The notes under the pieces are model-generated. The model saw only the letters and a list, made by a program, of their open reading frames with translations, did not search any database and was not told where the DNA came from. 13,023 nucleotides of DNA, from contig CAJTVD010000090.1 in assembly GCA_910579495.1 (NCBI GenBank), forward strand, positions 1-13,023. The letters are read 5' to 3'. The first letter of the stretch is position 1. Each line of letters begins with the position of its first letter. Of the stretch, positions 1 to 6,800 are shown piece after piece. A program made the translations under genes and the position numbers. The DNA comes from an uncultured Lachnospiraceae bacterium. GTDB taxonomy: Bacteria > Bacillota > Clostridia > Lachnospirales > Lachnospiraceae.

Positions 1-342
1 ATTGAACTGCCGGAGCTTACGCCTGCCAATGAACTTGACATCGTTTCCCTGTTCGGGAACCTGATAGAGAACGCCATCGACGGGTGCCTTACCGTGCCGG
101 AGGGCAGGCGGTATTTCTGCCTGACCACGGAAATCCGCCATAAAAGCAGTCTGTACATCGTTTCCACCAACAACTTTGACGGCAGGGTGCGGAAAGGGAA
201 GGACGGCTACCGTTCCACGAAGCACGGCGGAAACGGGATCGGGCTTGCTGCCATTGCAGCAGCAGCAGAAAAGTACGGCGGTTCGGCACAGGCTTCCAAC
301 AGCGGAACGGAGTTTTATGTAGATGTGGTGCTGAAAATATGA
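1..342 (+). CDS. Sensor histidine kinase, GHKL ATPase domain (AgrC-like), 5'-truncated by window edge
   Basis: The reading frame is open from the first base and ends in TGA at 340-342, giving the last 113 residues of a larger protein. Two ATP-binding signatures of the GHKL/HATPase_c_5 family are visible. The N box is LFGNLIENAIDGC near residues 18-30, with the Mg-binding Asn. The G box is GGNGIGLAAI near residues 77-86, preceded by the STKHGG lid typical of AgrC/VirS-type peptide-sensing kinases. The protein ends soon after a final EFYVDVVLKI strand, as the family does. The sensor and membrane part and the phospho-acceptor His lie before the window. By family knowledge it would phosphorylate a LytTR-type response regulator encoded nearby, but none is visible. 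It is probably accessory cargo or regulation and not transfer machinery. Family is fairly sure; the signal sensed is unknown. Confidence 0.9.
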   Translation: MELPELTPANELDIVSLFGNLIENAIDGCLTVPEGRRYFCLTTEIRHKSSLYIVSTNNFDGRVRKGKDGYRSTKHGGNGIGLAAIAAAAEKYGGSAQASNSGTEFYVDVVLKI

Positions 343-355
343 GTGGGTTCAGAGG

Positions 356-380
356 GTTCAAAAATGAACACGGGTTTTTT
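356..380 (+). terminator. Weak candidate terminator after the histidine kinase gene
   Basis: A short perfect stem GTTCA/TGAAC (356-360 with 365-369, loop AAAA) lies 13 bases after the kinase stop. It is followed by ACGGG and six T (375-380). The stem is short and AT-rich and the T run is not directly adjacent, so this is a weak call. Confidence 0.3.
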
Positions 381-411
381 ATAACCAGTAATTTTAGCAG
401 TGGCAAGCAAT

Positions 412-599
412 GGATAACGATATTCTTTACGAATATCGCTATCCCCGCTCCGGCACCTTACGGTGCCTCGCTATGCTTGTTGGGGACACCCCAATCCCCG
501 GCAAAAATCACTTTCGTTCTTTTGCGAACACGCCTTGCGGCGTGGCTTTCCACTCATGCACAGCCTGAGTTTTCTCCCATGCGGTCGCTGCTTCCCGCA
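412..599 (-). other. Hairpin cluster with GNRA-like loops: structured RNA or single-stranded DNA origin candidate
   Basis: About seven hairpins follow one another in the gene-free gap 343-723. H1 is 412-444: stems GGATA/TATCC and CGATATTC/GAATATCG separated by one A-C mismatch. H2 is 452-467: GGCACC/GGTGCC. H3 is 480-494: TTGGGG/CCCCAA, loop ACA. H4 is 516-529: GTTC/GAAC. H5 is 529-544: CACGCC/GGCGTG. H6 is 552-570: ACTCA/TGAGT. H7 is 580-599: TGCGG/CCGCA. On the minus strand the loops of H1, H2, H4 and H5 read GTAAA, GTAA, GCAAAA and GCAA, which are GNRA or close to it; on the plus strand they read TTTAC, TTAC, TTTTGC and TTGC. This bias suggests the folded molecule is the minus strand. Possible roles are a structured RNA, an oriT, or a single-strand origin used after transfer. 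Function is unproven, and no promoter for a minus-strand transcript was identified. Confidence 0.5.
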
Positions 600-665
600 C
601 CTCCGCGCAGGAAGGAAAAACTTATGTTCCTTTTATAGCACAGGCAGAATCAAGTCTGCGGTTTC

Positions 666-694
666 TTGCTTTTTTCCCAATCCACCATTATAAT
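666..694 (+). promoter_or_regulatory. Sigma-A-type promoter for the 74-residue protein gene
   Basis: A perfect TATAAT -10 box lies at 689-694. Seventeen bases upstream, TTGCTT (666-671) keeps the TTG of the -35 consensus but not the rest. Transcription would begin about 700, some 25 bases before the start codon at 724. The -10 is convincing and the -35 is weak. Confidence 0.6.
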
Positions 695-723
695 AAAGCC
701 TATCATACATGGGAGGAAAAAAC

Positions 724-948
724 ATGTTCACTTATGAAGATTTCAAATCGTTATCCGGGATAACCGACCGTGATGAACTTATGTCCGCCGTCGCACAGAT
801 TCCCGAAGAAGATTTACGGACTGCCCTCTTTATAACGCTCCTTTCCTGGGGCAAGAGCATAGAGATAAATGAAGAATTGTGGAAGCGGGAGCATGAACGC
901 GCAGATAAAGCGGAAGCAATACTAAATTCGCAATCTTCCGAAAAATGA
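724..948 (+). CDS. Small hypothetical protein, 74 residues
   Basis: I do not recognise this protein. The start at ATG 724 is chosen because GGGAGG (711-716) sits 7 bases before it. An earlier in-frame ATG at 709 overlaps that site and has no ribosome binding site of its own. The product begins MFTYEDFKSL and appears mostly helical. A central hydrophobic stretch (ALFITLLSWG, near residues 39-48) is followed by a charged, possibly coiled-coil tail (ELWKREHERADKAEAIL). There is no signal peptide, and the hydrophobic stretch is too short for a clear membrane span. It is a monocistronic gene between its own promoter and a strong terminator, and converges on the mobilization operon. It could be a small regulator or adaptor of the element, but nothing in the sequence decides this. 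Confidence 0.75.
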   Translation: MFTYEDFKSLSGITDRDELMSAVAQIPEEDLRTALFITLLSWGKSIEINEELWKREHERADKAEAILNSQSSEK

Positions 949-988
949 TACCATTCCCCGCAGCCGCCATTTCCTGAAAAAGAGCAAT

Positions 989-1038
989 AAAAAAAGAGGA
1001 AACCAAAAGGGCAATCCCCTCTGGTTTCCTCTTTTTTT
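989..1038. terminator. Bidirectional intrinsic terminator between convergent genes
   Basis: A 17-bp perfect inverted repeat pairs 989-1005 (A-run, GAGGAAACCA) with 1022-1038 (TGGTTTCCTC, T-run). A further 4-bp inner stem AGGG/CCCT (1008-1011 with 1017-1020) encloses a small loop. Each strand presents a GC-containing stem followed by a run of T. It lies between the small gene ending at 948 and the relaxase gene ending at 1043, so it can end transcription from both sides. Confidence 0.9.
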
Positions 1039-1042
1039 ACTG

Positions 1043-2446
1043 TCAGCGTTCCGTTTCTTTTTTCTTCTCCGCTTCCTGCGGTTCCAGACCTAAAATAATA
1101 TCAACATTGTGCTTCGCCGTCTGGTAATCTACCATTTCTTTCCGCGCCGCCTTATATTCCTCATAGCACTCTTTTTTCTCTGCCAGGAGCGCGGCATATT
1201 CTTGAGATAATTGTGCCACTTTCGGTATCGGCTTTCCATCCAGCGCATCAAAGGCCGCCTTTGCCGCCTCATGCTTTTTAATTTCTTCCGCGTGTCCGGC
1301 AAGGTATTCTTTTTTGTGGCGCGACTTCTTATATTCCTTATAAACCTCCCGCGTTTTGGAGTAATTGATGATGTGCGTTTTTAACTGCGCGTTCCCGGCC
1401 ATGCGCCCCTCAAGCTGCCTGATGCGGACAGAAAGCGCATCAAATTTTTCCCCGGCAGCATCTGCCCGCGCCGCCAGTTCCCCATAATCGGCCACGCCGT
1501 TCTCCACAAGGAAATTTAAAGTCTTTGCCGCTTCTTTCAGGTTGAAAACTTTCGCCCACCGTTCATAGCCTTTCCCTTTTCCTGCCTGCATTTTTGCCTG
1601 GATATCCACAAGGAGGTTGACATCCCTTGCTGCTGTCTGGCCTTTTGATTTTGTCTCCGTCCCGGTGCGGGCTTTGCCGATCCGTTCCTTTAATGCGGCC
1701 TCCGTATAGTCCTCCCCCAGACGGAAAGAACGAGTGAAATTCTCCTGCCCCGGCGCACGGAACTCCAAAGACTTTCCCCGGCGCTTGATCTCATATCCCT
1801 CTGCCCGCATACGGGATAAAAATTCTTCAAAATCCCTGCATCCGGGAAGCGCCCCGTCAATCGTCTGCCGCAGCCTTTCCTTAAAGCTGCGCCCCCGTTT
1901 TGCCGCCGCTTTTTCCTGATACCGCTGCCCTTTCGCTTTCGGGTTTTCGATCACGGAATAACCGTGTTCCCTGCATATCTGGTCATTGAGCCTGCGCAGG
2001 GCGAACGAGGAATTTTTATAATTGTTGAATTTGCCGTCACACTCTAAATTGGTGCTGTTAAACTCCACATGGTTATGGATGTGGGCTTTATCCACATGGG
2101 TTGAAACAATAAACTGATGCTTCCCTTTTGTAAATTTCATCGCCAGTTCATACCCCAGCTTATTCGCTTCCTCCGGCGTGATCTCCCCCGGCTTGAAGGA
2201 CTGGATGATACGGTAGGCAATGATATCCCTGTCTTTCGGCTGGCTCCGCCCGGTGGACGTTTCGTAGATCAGTTTGCTCATCTCAAATTCTTCAGCGGCG
2301 GTTTCCGGGCAGCACATATAGGACGATACCAATTCCCCGTCCTCGGTCTTTTCCTTTTTCTGGTCATAATCCAGCCGGTCATGGAGCGTCTGCCCCCGCG
2401 TCTTGCTCCCCATTGCCTTCCGTGGGAGCAGGTCTGAAATTGCCAT
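1043..2446 (-). CDS. Relaxase / mobilization nuclease, histidine-triad type (MobP/VirD2-like), 467 residues
   Basis: This is the DNA strand transferase that nicks oriT, stays covalently bound to the 5' end and pilots the strand into the recipient. The metal-binding signature HVDKAHIHNH is at residues 117-126, with the expected His at 117, 122, 124 and 126, placing it in the Relaxase/PF03432 superfamily. Tyr27 in the LDYDQKK segment is the likely nucleophile by position; this is inferred. Residues about 190-260 form a basic domain common in this group. The C-terminal 200 residues are highly charged and probably helical or coiled coil, ending in KKKETER. The start at ATG 2446 is preceded by AGGAAGGGGG about 8 bases upstream. 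It is the last gene of the leftward operon, 20 bases after the TOPRIM gene, and ends just before the bidirectional terminator. The gene looks intact. Confidence 0.93.
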   Translation of the reverse strand: MAISDLLPRKAMGSKTRGQTLHDRLDYDQKKEKTEDGELVSSYMCCPETAAEEFEMSKLIYETSTGRSQPKDRDIIAYRIIQSFKPGEITPEEANKLGYELAMKFTKGKHQFIVSTHVDKAHIHNHVEFNSTNLECDGKFNNYKNSSFALRRLNDQICREHGYSVIENPKAKGQRYQEKAAAKRGRSFKERLRQTIDGALPGCRDFEEFLSRMRAEGYEIKRRGKSLEFRAPGQENFTRSFRLGEDYTEAALKERIGKARTGTETKSKGQTAARDVNLLVDIQAKMQAGKGKGYERWAKVFNLKEAAKTLNFLVENGVADYGELAARADAAGEKFDALSVRIRQLEGRMAGNAQLKTHIINYSKTREVYKEYKKSRHKKEYLAGHAEEIKKHEAAKAAFDALDGKPIPKVAQLSQEYAALLAEKKECYEEYKAARKEMVDYQTAKHNVDIILGLEPQEAEKKKETER

Positions 2447-2466
2447 ATCCGTATCCCCCTTCCTTT

Positions 2467-3444
2467 TTATTTTTCCATGCCGCAGCCCGGCTTTGTCTTT
2501 TCCCTTTTTGCCGCCGCATACCTGGCGGCTGCTTTCTGCAACAGCTCATTATAGTCTTTCCCACCGAAATCGGGCGGCGGGTTATCCACGACCACCCTGA
2601 CGCGCCGGGAAAGTTCTGCATCTTCCTTTAGCGCCTCCCTGATTTTCTCCATGCCGGAAAGCCCTGCCCTGTCATTATCCAGGCACAGGCTGATGCAGTT
2701 GACAGCCGGATGGTCATGCAGGAACCCAAGCAGCGCACGGGGAGCCGTGCCGCCCAGGGAAAGGTAATGGTTCTTCGTCCAGTCCTCCCCCTGCATTTTA
2801 AGTAAGGACGCTACGGAAAGCGCGTCAATGGGGCTTTCCGTCACGGCAACATAGGGGCTGTCTTTCTCCGCAGAGGGCAGCGAAAAACTGTAACGCTTAT
2901 CGCTCCCGTCCACATCATTTTTAAAAGTGCCGTATATCCCGCGCAGGCAGGCATAACGCGCTTTCCCCGCACTGTCTTTTCCCACAAAGACACAGTTATG
3001 GTAGCCGCGGGACTCATACAGAATCCCTTCCCTGATGCACTGGCTGATCACTTCCGCATCAATCCCCCTGCCCAGCAGATAGGACACTGCCGCCGTCCCG
3101 CACCGGTTTTCCTGCGGCAGTGTAAACGGCTTTCCGGGTTTCTCTCCGGATGGAATCTCAGAGGGCGTCCGGACAGCCGCACCCCGTTCCCCGCAGAGCG
3201 TCTCCACCGCTGAAACAAAATCCATGCCGCGCACCTTGACCAGATAATCTAACGCCGTCCTGCCCCCGATCCCCCGGCTGTGCCAGTTCCATTTGCCGTT
3301 GGAGATTTTCAGGCTGTCATGGGTCACGGTCCGGTATTCCCTTCCTCCGCATTTTCGTAATTCCTGCGGCTCAAAAGCCTGTAAATAAGACAGTAAATCC
3401 CATTCCTTCGCCCGTGCGATCTGTTCCTTTGTCACTCCCGGCAT
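2467..3444 (-). CDS. DUF3991/TOPRIM-domain primase-like protein, 325 residues
   Basis: ATG 3444 is chosen as start because an excellent GGAGGTGAT site (GGAGG at 3455-3459) lies 10 bases upstream. The longer frame from 3522 runs through the mobC end and a terminator hairpin and is unlikely. Residues 1-85 resemble the DUF3991 region (KWNWHSRGIGGRTALDYL near 51-68). This fills the place of a primase CHC2 zinc finger but lacks its Cys/His set. The TOPRIM core carries the acidic residue in VTESPIDAL (Glu203) and the DxD-type motif in LCLDNDRAG (Asp256, Asp258). A KDYNELL segment near 296-302 follows, as is usual in these element proteins. Expected role by family is priming or processing of element DNA during transfer or establishment; activity is not shown. 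It lies between mobC and the relaxase, downstream of an intra-operon terminator. Confidence 0.88.
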   Translation of the reverse strand: MPGVTKEQIARAKEWDLLSYLQAFEPQELRKCGGREYRTVTHDSLKISNGKWNWHSRGIGGRTALDYLVKVRGMDFVSAVETLCGERGAAVRTPSEIPSGEKPGKPFTLPQENRCGTAAVSYLLGRGIDAEVISQCIREGILYESRGYHNCVFVGKDSAGKARYACLRGIYGTFKNDVDGSDKRYSFSLPSAEKDSPYVAVTESPIDALSVASLLKMQGEDWTKNHYLSLGGTAPRALLGFLHDHPAVNCISLCLDNDRAGLSGMEKIREALKEDAELSRRVRVVVDNPPPDFGGKDYNELLQKAAARYAAAKREKTKPGCGMEK

Positions 3445-3454
3445 ATCCCTATCA

Positions 3455-3459
3455 CCTCC
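3455..3459 (-). promoter_or_regulatory. Ribosome binding site deciding the TOPRIM gene start
   Basis: On the minus strand GGAGGTGAT, a near-full match to the 16S rRNA tail, sits 10 bases before ATG 3444. It starts only about 7 bases after the T-run of the upstream terminator. This rules against the longer in-frame start at 3522. Confidence 0.85.
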
Positions 3460-3464
3460 AAATA

Positions 3465-3500
3465 AAAAAAGTGGGCGCAGAGAAGCTAATCCCTGCGCCC
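3465..3500 (-). terminator. Intra-operon intrinsic terminator between mobC and the TOPRIM gene
   Basis: On the minus strand, GGGCGCAG (3500-3493) pairs perfectly with CTGCGCCC (3480-3473) across a 12-base loop, followed by AC and seven T. It starts 8 bases after the mobC stop codon and ends just before the TOPRIM ribosome binding site. GC-rich stem plus U-tract is the classical Rho-independent form. It should reduce read-through into the TOPRIM and relaxase genes unless antiterminated. The inverted repeat could also serve as a protein-binding or oriT-type site. Confidence 0.75.
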
Positions 3501-3508
3501 GTATGTCC

Positions 3509-3847
3509 CTACAGGCTTGCAAATTTCCTTAACAGTTCCAGAAGCCCCGCCTGTGCCGCCGCATAGCCTTTCCGCAGATCCTCTACATCCTCAGCGTAAA
3601 GGCTGCGCGTCTCGTTACAGCGGCGGGCAATCTGGTTTGTGTTTGCCGCCAGGGAGCGCAGAAGTTTTGTAAGCTCCTTCACGCTCCCCATATCCAGATT
3701 GACGATATAGCCGTCAACCGCCATCTTCCGCAGGTAGGCACGTTTGTTCTTTGTGCCTGCCTGTTCCATCTTTTTCCTGATCAGGGCCATTTCCTCCGGG
3801 CTTACCATAAAGTAAAGCCCGATGGTGCGCCCCTCCTCTTTCCGCAT
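3509..3847 (-). CDS. mobC: MobC-like relaxosome accessory protein, 112 residues
   Basis: This small basic protein has an N-terminal ribbon-helix-helix-like part (IGLYFMVSPEEMALIRKKM, residues 9-27). Its C-terminal helix carries the MobC family signature LRSLAANTNQIARRCNE (about residues 63-79; PF05713-type N-x-NQIAR motif). Such proteins bind oriT and help the relaxase melt or reach the nick site. ATG 3847 shares its A with the TGA stop of the giant upstream gene (TGATG), and GGGAGG at 3855-3860 lies 7 bases upstream inside that gene, so translation is probably coupled. The TAG stop at 3509-3511 is followed at once by a terminator hairpin. The relaxase gene is not adjacent but one gene further on. 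Confidence 0.88.
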   Translation of the reverse strand: MRKEEGRTIGLYFMVSPEEMALIRKKMEQAGTKNKRAYLRKMAVDGYIVNLDMGSVKELTKLLRSLAANTNQIARRCNETRSLYAEDVEDLRKGYAAAQAGLLELLRKFASL

Positions 3848-6800
3848 CAGATCGCCTCCCTTTCCTGCCCGCGCTCCGCTCCATAAGGAACCGGCGCAGG
3901 CCGCTCATATTCTTTTAAACTTTTCAGGATGGAGGGTTTTTCATTCCCCCGCCCCTCATCTTCCTCCAGCTTCCGCGCCGGTTCCCCGCCGCGCCCTTTT
4001 TCCTCGTTGTCAAGCACCGTGTTAAGTTCCGCCAGACGCGCGGATTTTTCCAGAAGTTCCGCCTCCTGTGCAAAGGGCCTCTCCGCTTCCTCTTTCGCGC
4101 TTTCCAGTTCTTTGTGCAGGCGCGCCATATTCTCCTTGTGGCGTTCCAGGCTCTGGGGGATTTTCTCCAGCGCATTGTTAATACGGGTAATGTTCCCCAC
4201 CACATCATCGGAAAGTTCCGCCGTATGGGTCAGGTGCTGTTTCATGGTCACTTTGAATTTCGCGCCGTCAAAGCACAGTTTCATGGGAAAACCACGGTAC
4301 TCCCCAAGTTCAATCTCCTTGCCTGGGTCATCCATCAGACGGCAGGCCGCCACGATTGCCTTGCCCGCTTCCTTGCGCTCCGTGTATGCCGTCCCCATAA
4401 CAGTCATGGAAAAAGCATCTTCTTTGGCCGGATGTGCCTCCAGTACCGGCAGGTCGGCATTCAGGCAGTCGATGTAAAGCTGGGTTTCTTTTATCTTATT
4501 GGGGTAATAGCCCCGCACTTTATCCTGCATCTCGTACTGCTGCGCCTGGTGGTTGGATTTCAGCATTTTCAGCTTCGTCACCTGGATATCCAAATCCATT
4601 TTTTCCTTAATCCTGGTATCACCCGTGGCCAGCATCTTCACCTCCGCATAGGACAGGGCGGTGGCGTCCACATCCTCAATGGAGCGGGCCGGGCTTTTGG
4701 AGGTCATGATCTGGCCGATAAATTTCTGCTTCGACTCCACCAGCCCCCAGGTGTAGGCATCAAAGGTGCCCTTTGTGACATACCGGAAAATCCTTACCTT
4801 TTTATTCTCGTTGCCGCGCCTTACAATCCTCCCGGCGCGCTGCTCCAAATCCGCAGGACGCCAGGGGCAGTCCAGGTCATGGGACGCTACGAGTTTTGTC
4901 TGCACGTTGGTTCCGGCCCCCATCTTCTGTGTGCTGCCGAGAAGCACGCGCACCTGTCCATTCCGCACTTTTGCAAACAGTTCCGCTTTCTGCGCCTCTG
5001 TATTGGCATCATGGATAAAAGCGATCTCCTGCGGCGGGATTCCCTTTGCGATCAGCTTCTTGCGGATGTCCTCATAGACGCTTGCCTCCATGATGGTTTC
5101 TTCCTCCGTTGCTGCGGCTTCCCCCTCAGCTTCCGCTCCCTCTGCTCCCTCTTTTGCTTCTTCCTTTTTCGGCTCCGCCCTCCCCTTCGGCGTGGAGAGG
5201 TCTGAAAAGATGAGCTGTGTGCCCTTTGTTTCCGTACTCTCCTGCCAGATTCTAAATACATTGTCCACGCAGGCGTTCACCTTGCTTCCGGGGTCATCAG
5301 GAAGCAACGGGTTCATAATGCGCTGGTCTAAAGCTAACTTGCGCCCGTCCGACGTTATCTTCAACATGTTGTCGATCCGGGGGTCTATTTTCTCCTTCCG
5401 TATTTTTTCCGCCCTCTCCGCAAGGGACTGTACCATCGCTTTCTGCGCCTGGCTAGGTTCCGTCTGTATCGTGATATACTCCGCTTCCGGCACCGGGAGC
5501 TTTAACATATCCGCCGTCTGGATGTCAGCAGCCTCTTTCCAGCGGTTAATCAGTTCCGGCAGATTATAAAAACGTGCAAACCGGGTCTTTAAGCGGAACC
5601 CCGTCCCCTCCGGCTTTAATTCCACCGCCGTCACCTGCTCCCCGAAGGTCGCCGCCCAGTTGTCAAAGTGTTTCAGGCTCCGCACCTTCCCCGTGCTGTC
5701 CCGGTATCCTTCCTCCAGCATACTGTACTGGAGATAGCGCATCATGGTATAAAGTTCTACCATTGAGTTGCTTACCGGGGTGCCGGTGGCAAAGACCACG
5801 CCGCGCCCGCCAGTGATTTCATCCATATAGCGGCACTTTGCAAACATATCGCTGGACTTCTGCGCGTCCGTCTGGCTGATGCCCGCAACATTACGCATTT
5901 TCGTATGCATGTAAAGGTTTTTAAAACTATGTGCCTCGTCTACGAAAAGACGGTCAACGCCCAGCTCCTCAAAGGTAACGGTGTCATCTTTTTTCTTGTC
6001 ATAAAGTTTCTTAATCTTAGCTTCCAGGTTCTTTTTTGTTTTTTCCATCTGCTTGACCGTGAATTTTTCCTCTTTATTTGCCTTCGCTTCCGCAATGGCA
6101 TCCACGATCTCGTCAATCTGTCCCTGTATGATGGCCCCCTGCCGCTCCGGTGAAATAGGGATTTTCTCAAACTGCGAGTGGCCGATGATAACCGCGTCAT
6201 AATCGCCGGTGGCAATCCGCGCGCAGAACTTTTTGCGGTTCTTCGGCTCAAAATCCTTTTTTGTGGCTACAAGCACCTTCGCGCCGGGGTAAAGGGTTAA
6301 AAAATCGCCGCCCCACTGTTCCGTCAGGTGGTTCGGCACAACCATGATGGATTTTTTGCACAGTCCAAGCCGCTTGCTCTCCATCGCCGCCGCTATCATC
6401 TCATACGTCTTTCCCGCGCCTACCACATGGGCGAGCAGCGAATTACCGCCGTACAGGATACGCGCGACCGCGTTCCTCTGGTGCGGCTCCAGCTTTATCT
6501 CCGGGTTCATCCCGATAAAATTGATATGCCTCCCGTCATATTCGCGGGGACGGGTGGAATTGAACAGCTTGTTGTAAATGCCGCATAAATCCGCGCGCCT
6601 GTCCGGGTCTTTGAAAATCCAGTCATGGAAAGCCTCTTTCATGGCATCCTGCTTCTGCTGCGCGATGGCCGTCTCTTTCTCATTCAGCACACGGGTTTCT
6701 TTCCCTTCTATATCCGTGTGCGTATCGAAAATCTGGACGCTGCGCTGGTTTAAACTGGCTTCAAAAATCTCATAGGCATTGATCCGCTTTGTGCCGTAGG

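Noticed and set aside
1..342. Vancomycin-type VanS sensor kinase, considered because of the Tn1549-like context
   Set aside because: The residues match the GHKL AgrC-like ATPase group (STKHGGNGIGL), not the HisKA/HATPase_c layout of VanS, and no van genes are present.
339..638. 99-residue plus-strand frame overlapping the kinase stop by ATGA
   Set aside because: It has no good ribosome binding site, runs straight through the hairpin cluster, and its product is an irregular Pro/Arg/Leu-rich sequence with no domain pattern. The stem structure explains the sequence better than coding does.
463..693. 76-residue plus-strand frame in the same gap
   Set aside because: It shares the hairpin region in another frame, has no ribosome binding site, and its Cys/Arg/Phe-rich composition looks like translated structured DNA.
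709..723. ATG 709 as start of the small gene
   Set aside because: That ATG overlaps the GGGAGG that serves ATG 724 and has no site of its own.
343..723. CRISPR-like array, because of the regularly spaced short palindromes
   Set aside because: The stems differ in sequence and there are no repeated units or spacers of constant length.
3445..3522. Longer N-terminus for the TOPRIM protein starting at 3522
   Set aside because: It would overlap the mobC end, read through a terminator hairpin, and ignore the excellent ribosome binding site before ATG 3444.
4114..5205. 363-residue open frame on the plus strand opposite the helicase coding region
   Set aside because: It lies wholly inside the giant gene, whose frame encodes intact helicase motifs here. 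The opposite frame has no recognisable domain and is a product of codon bias.
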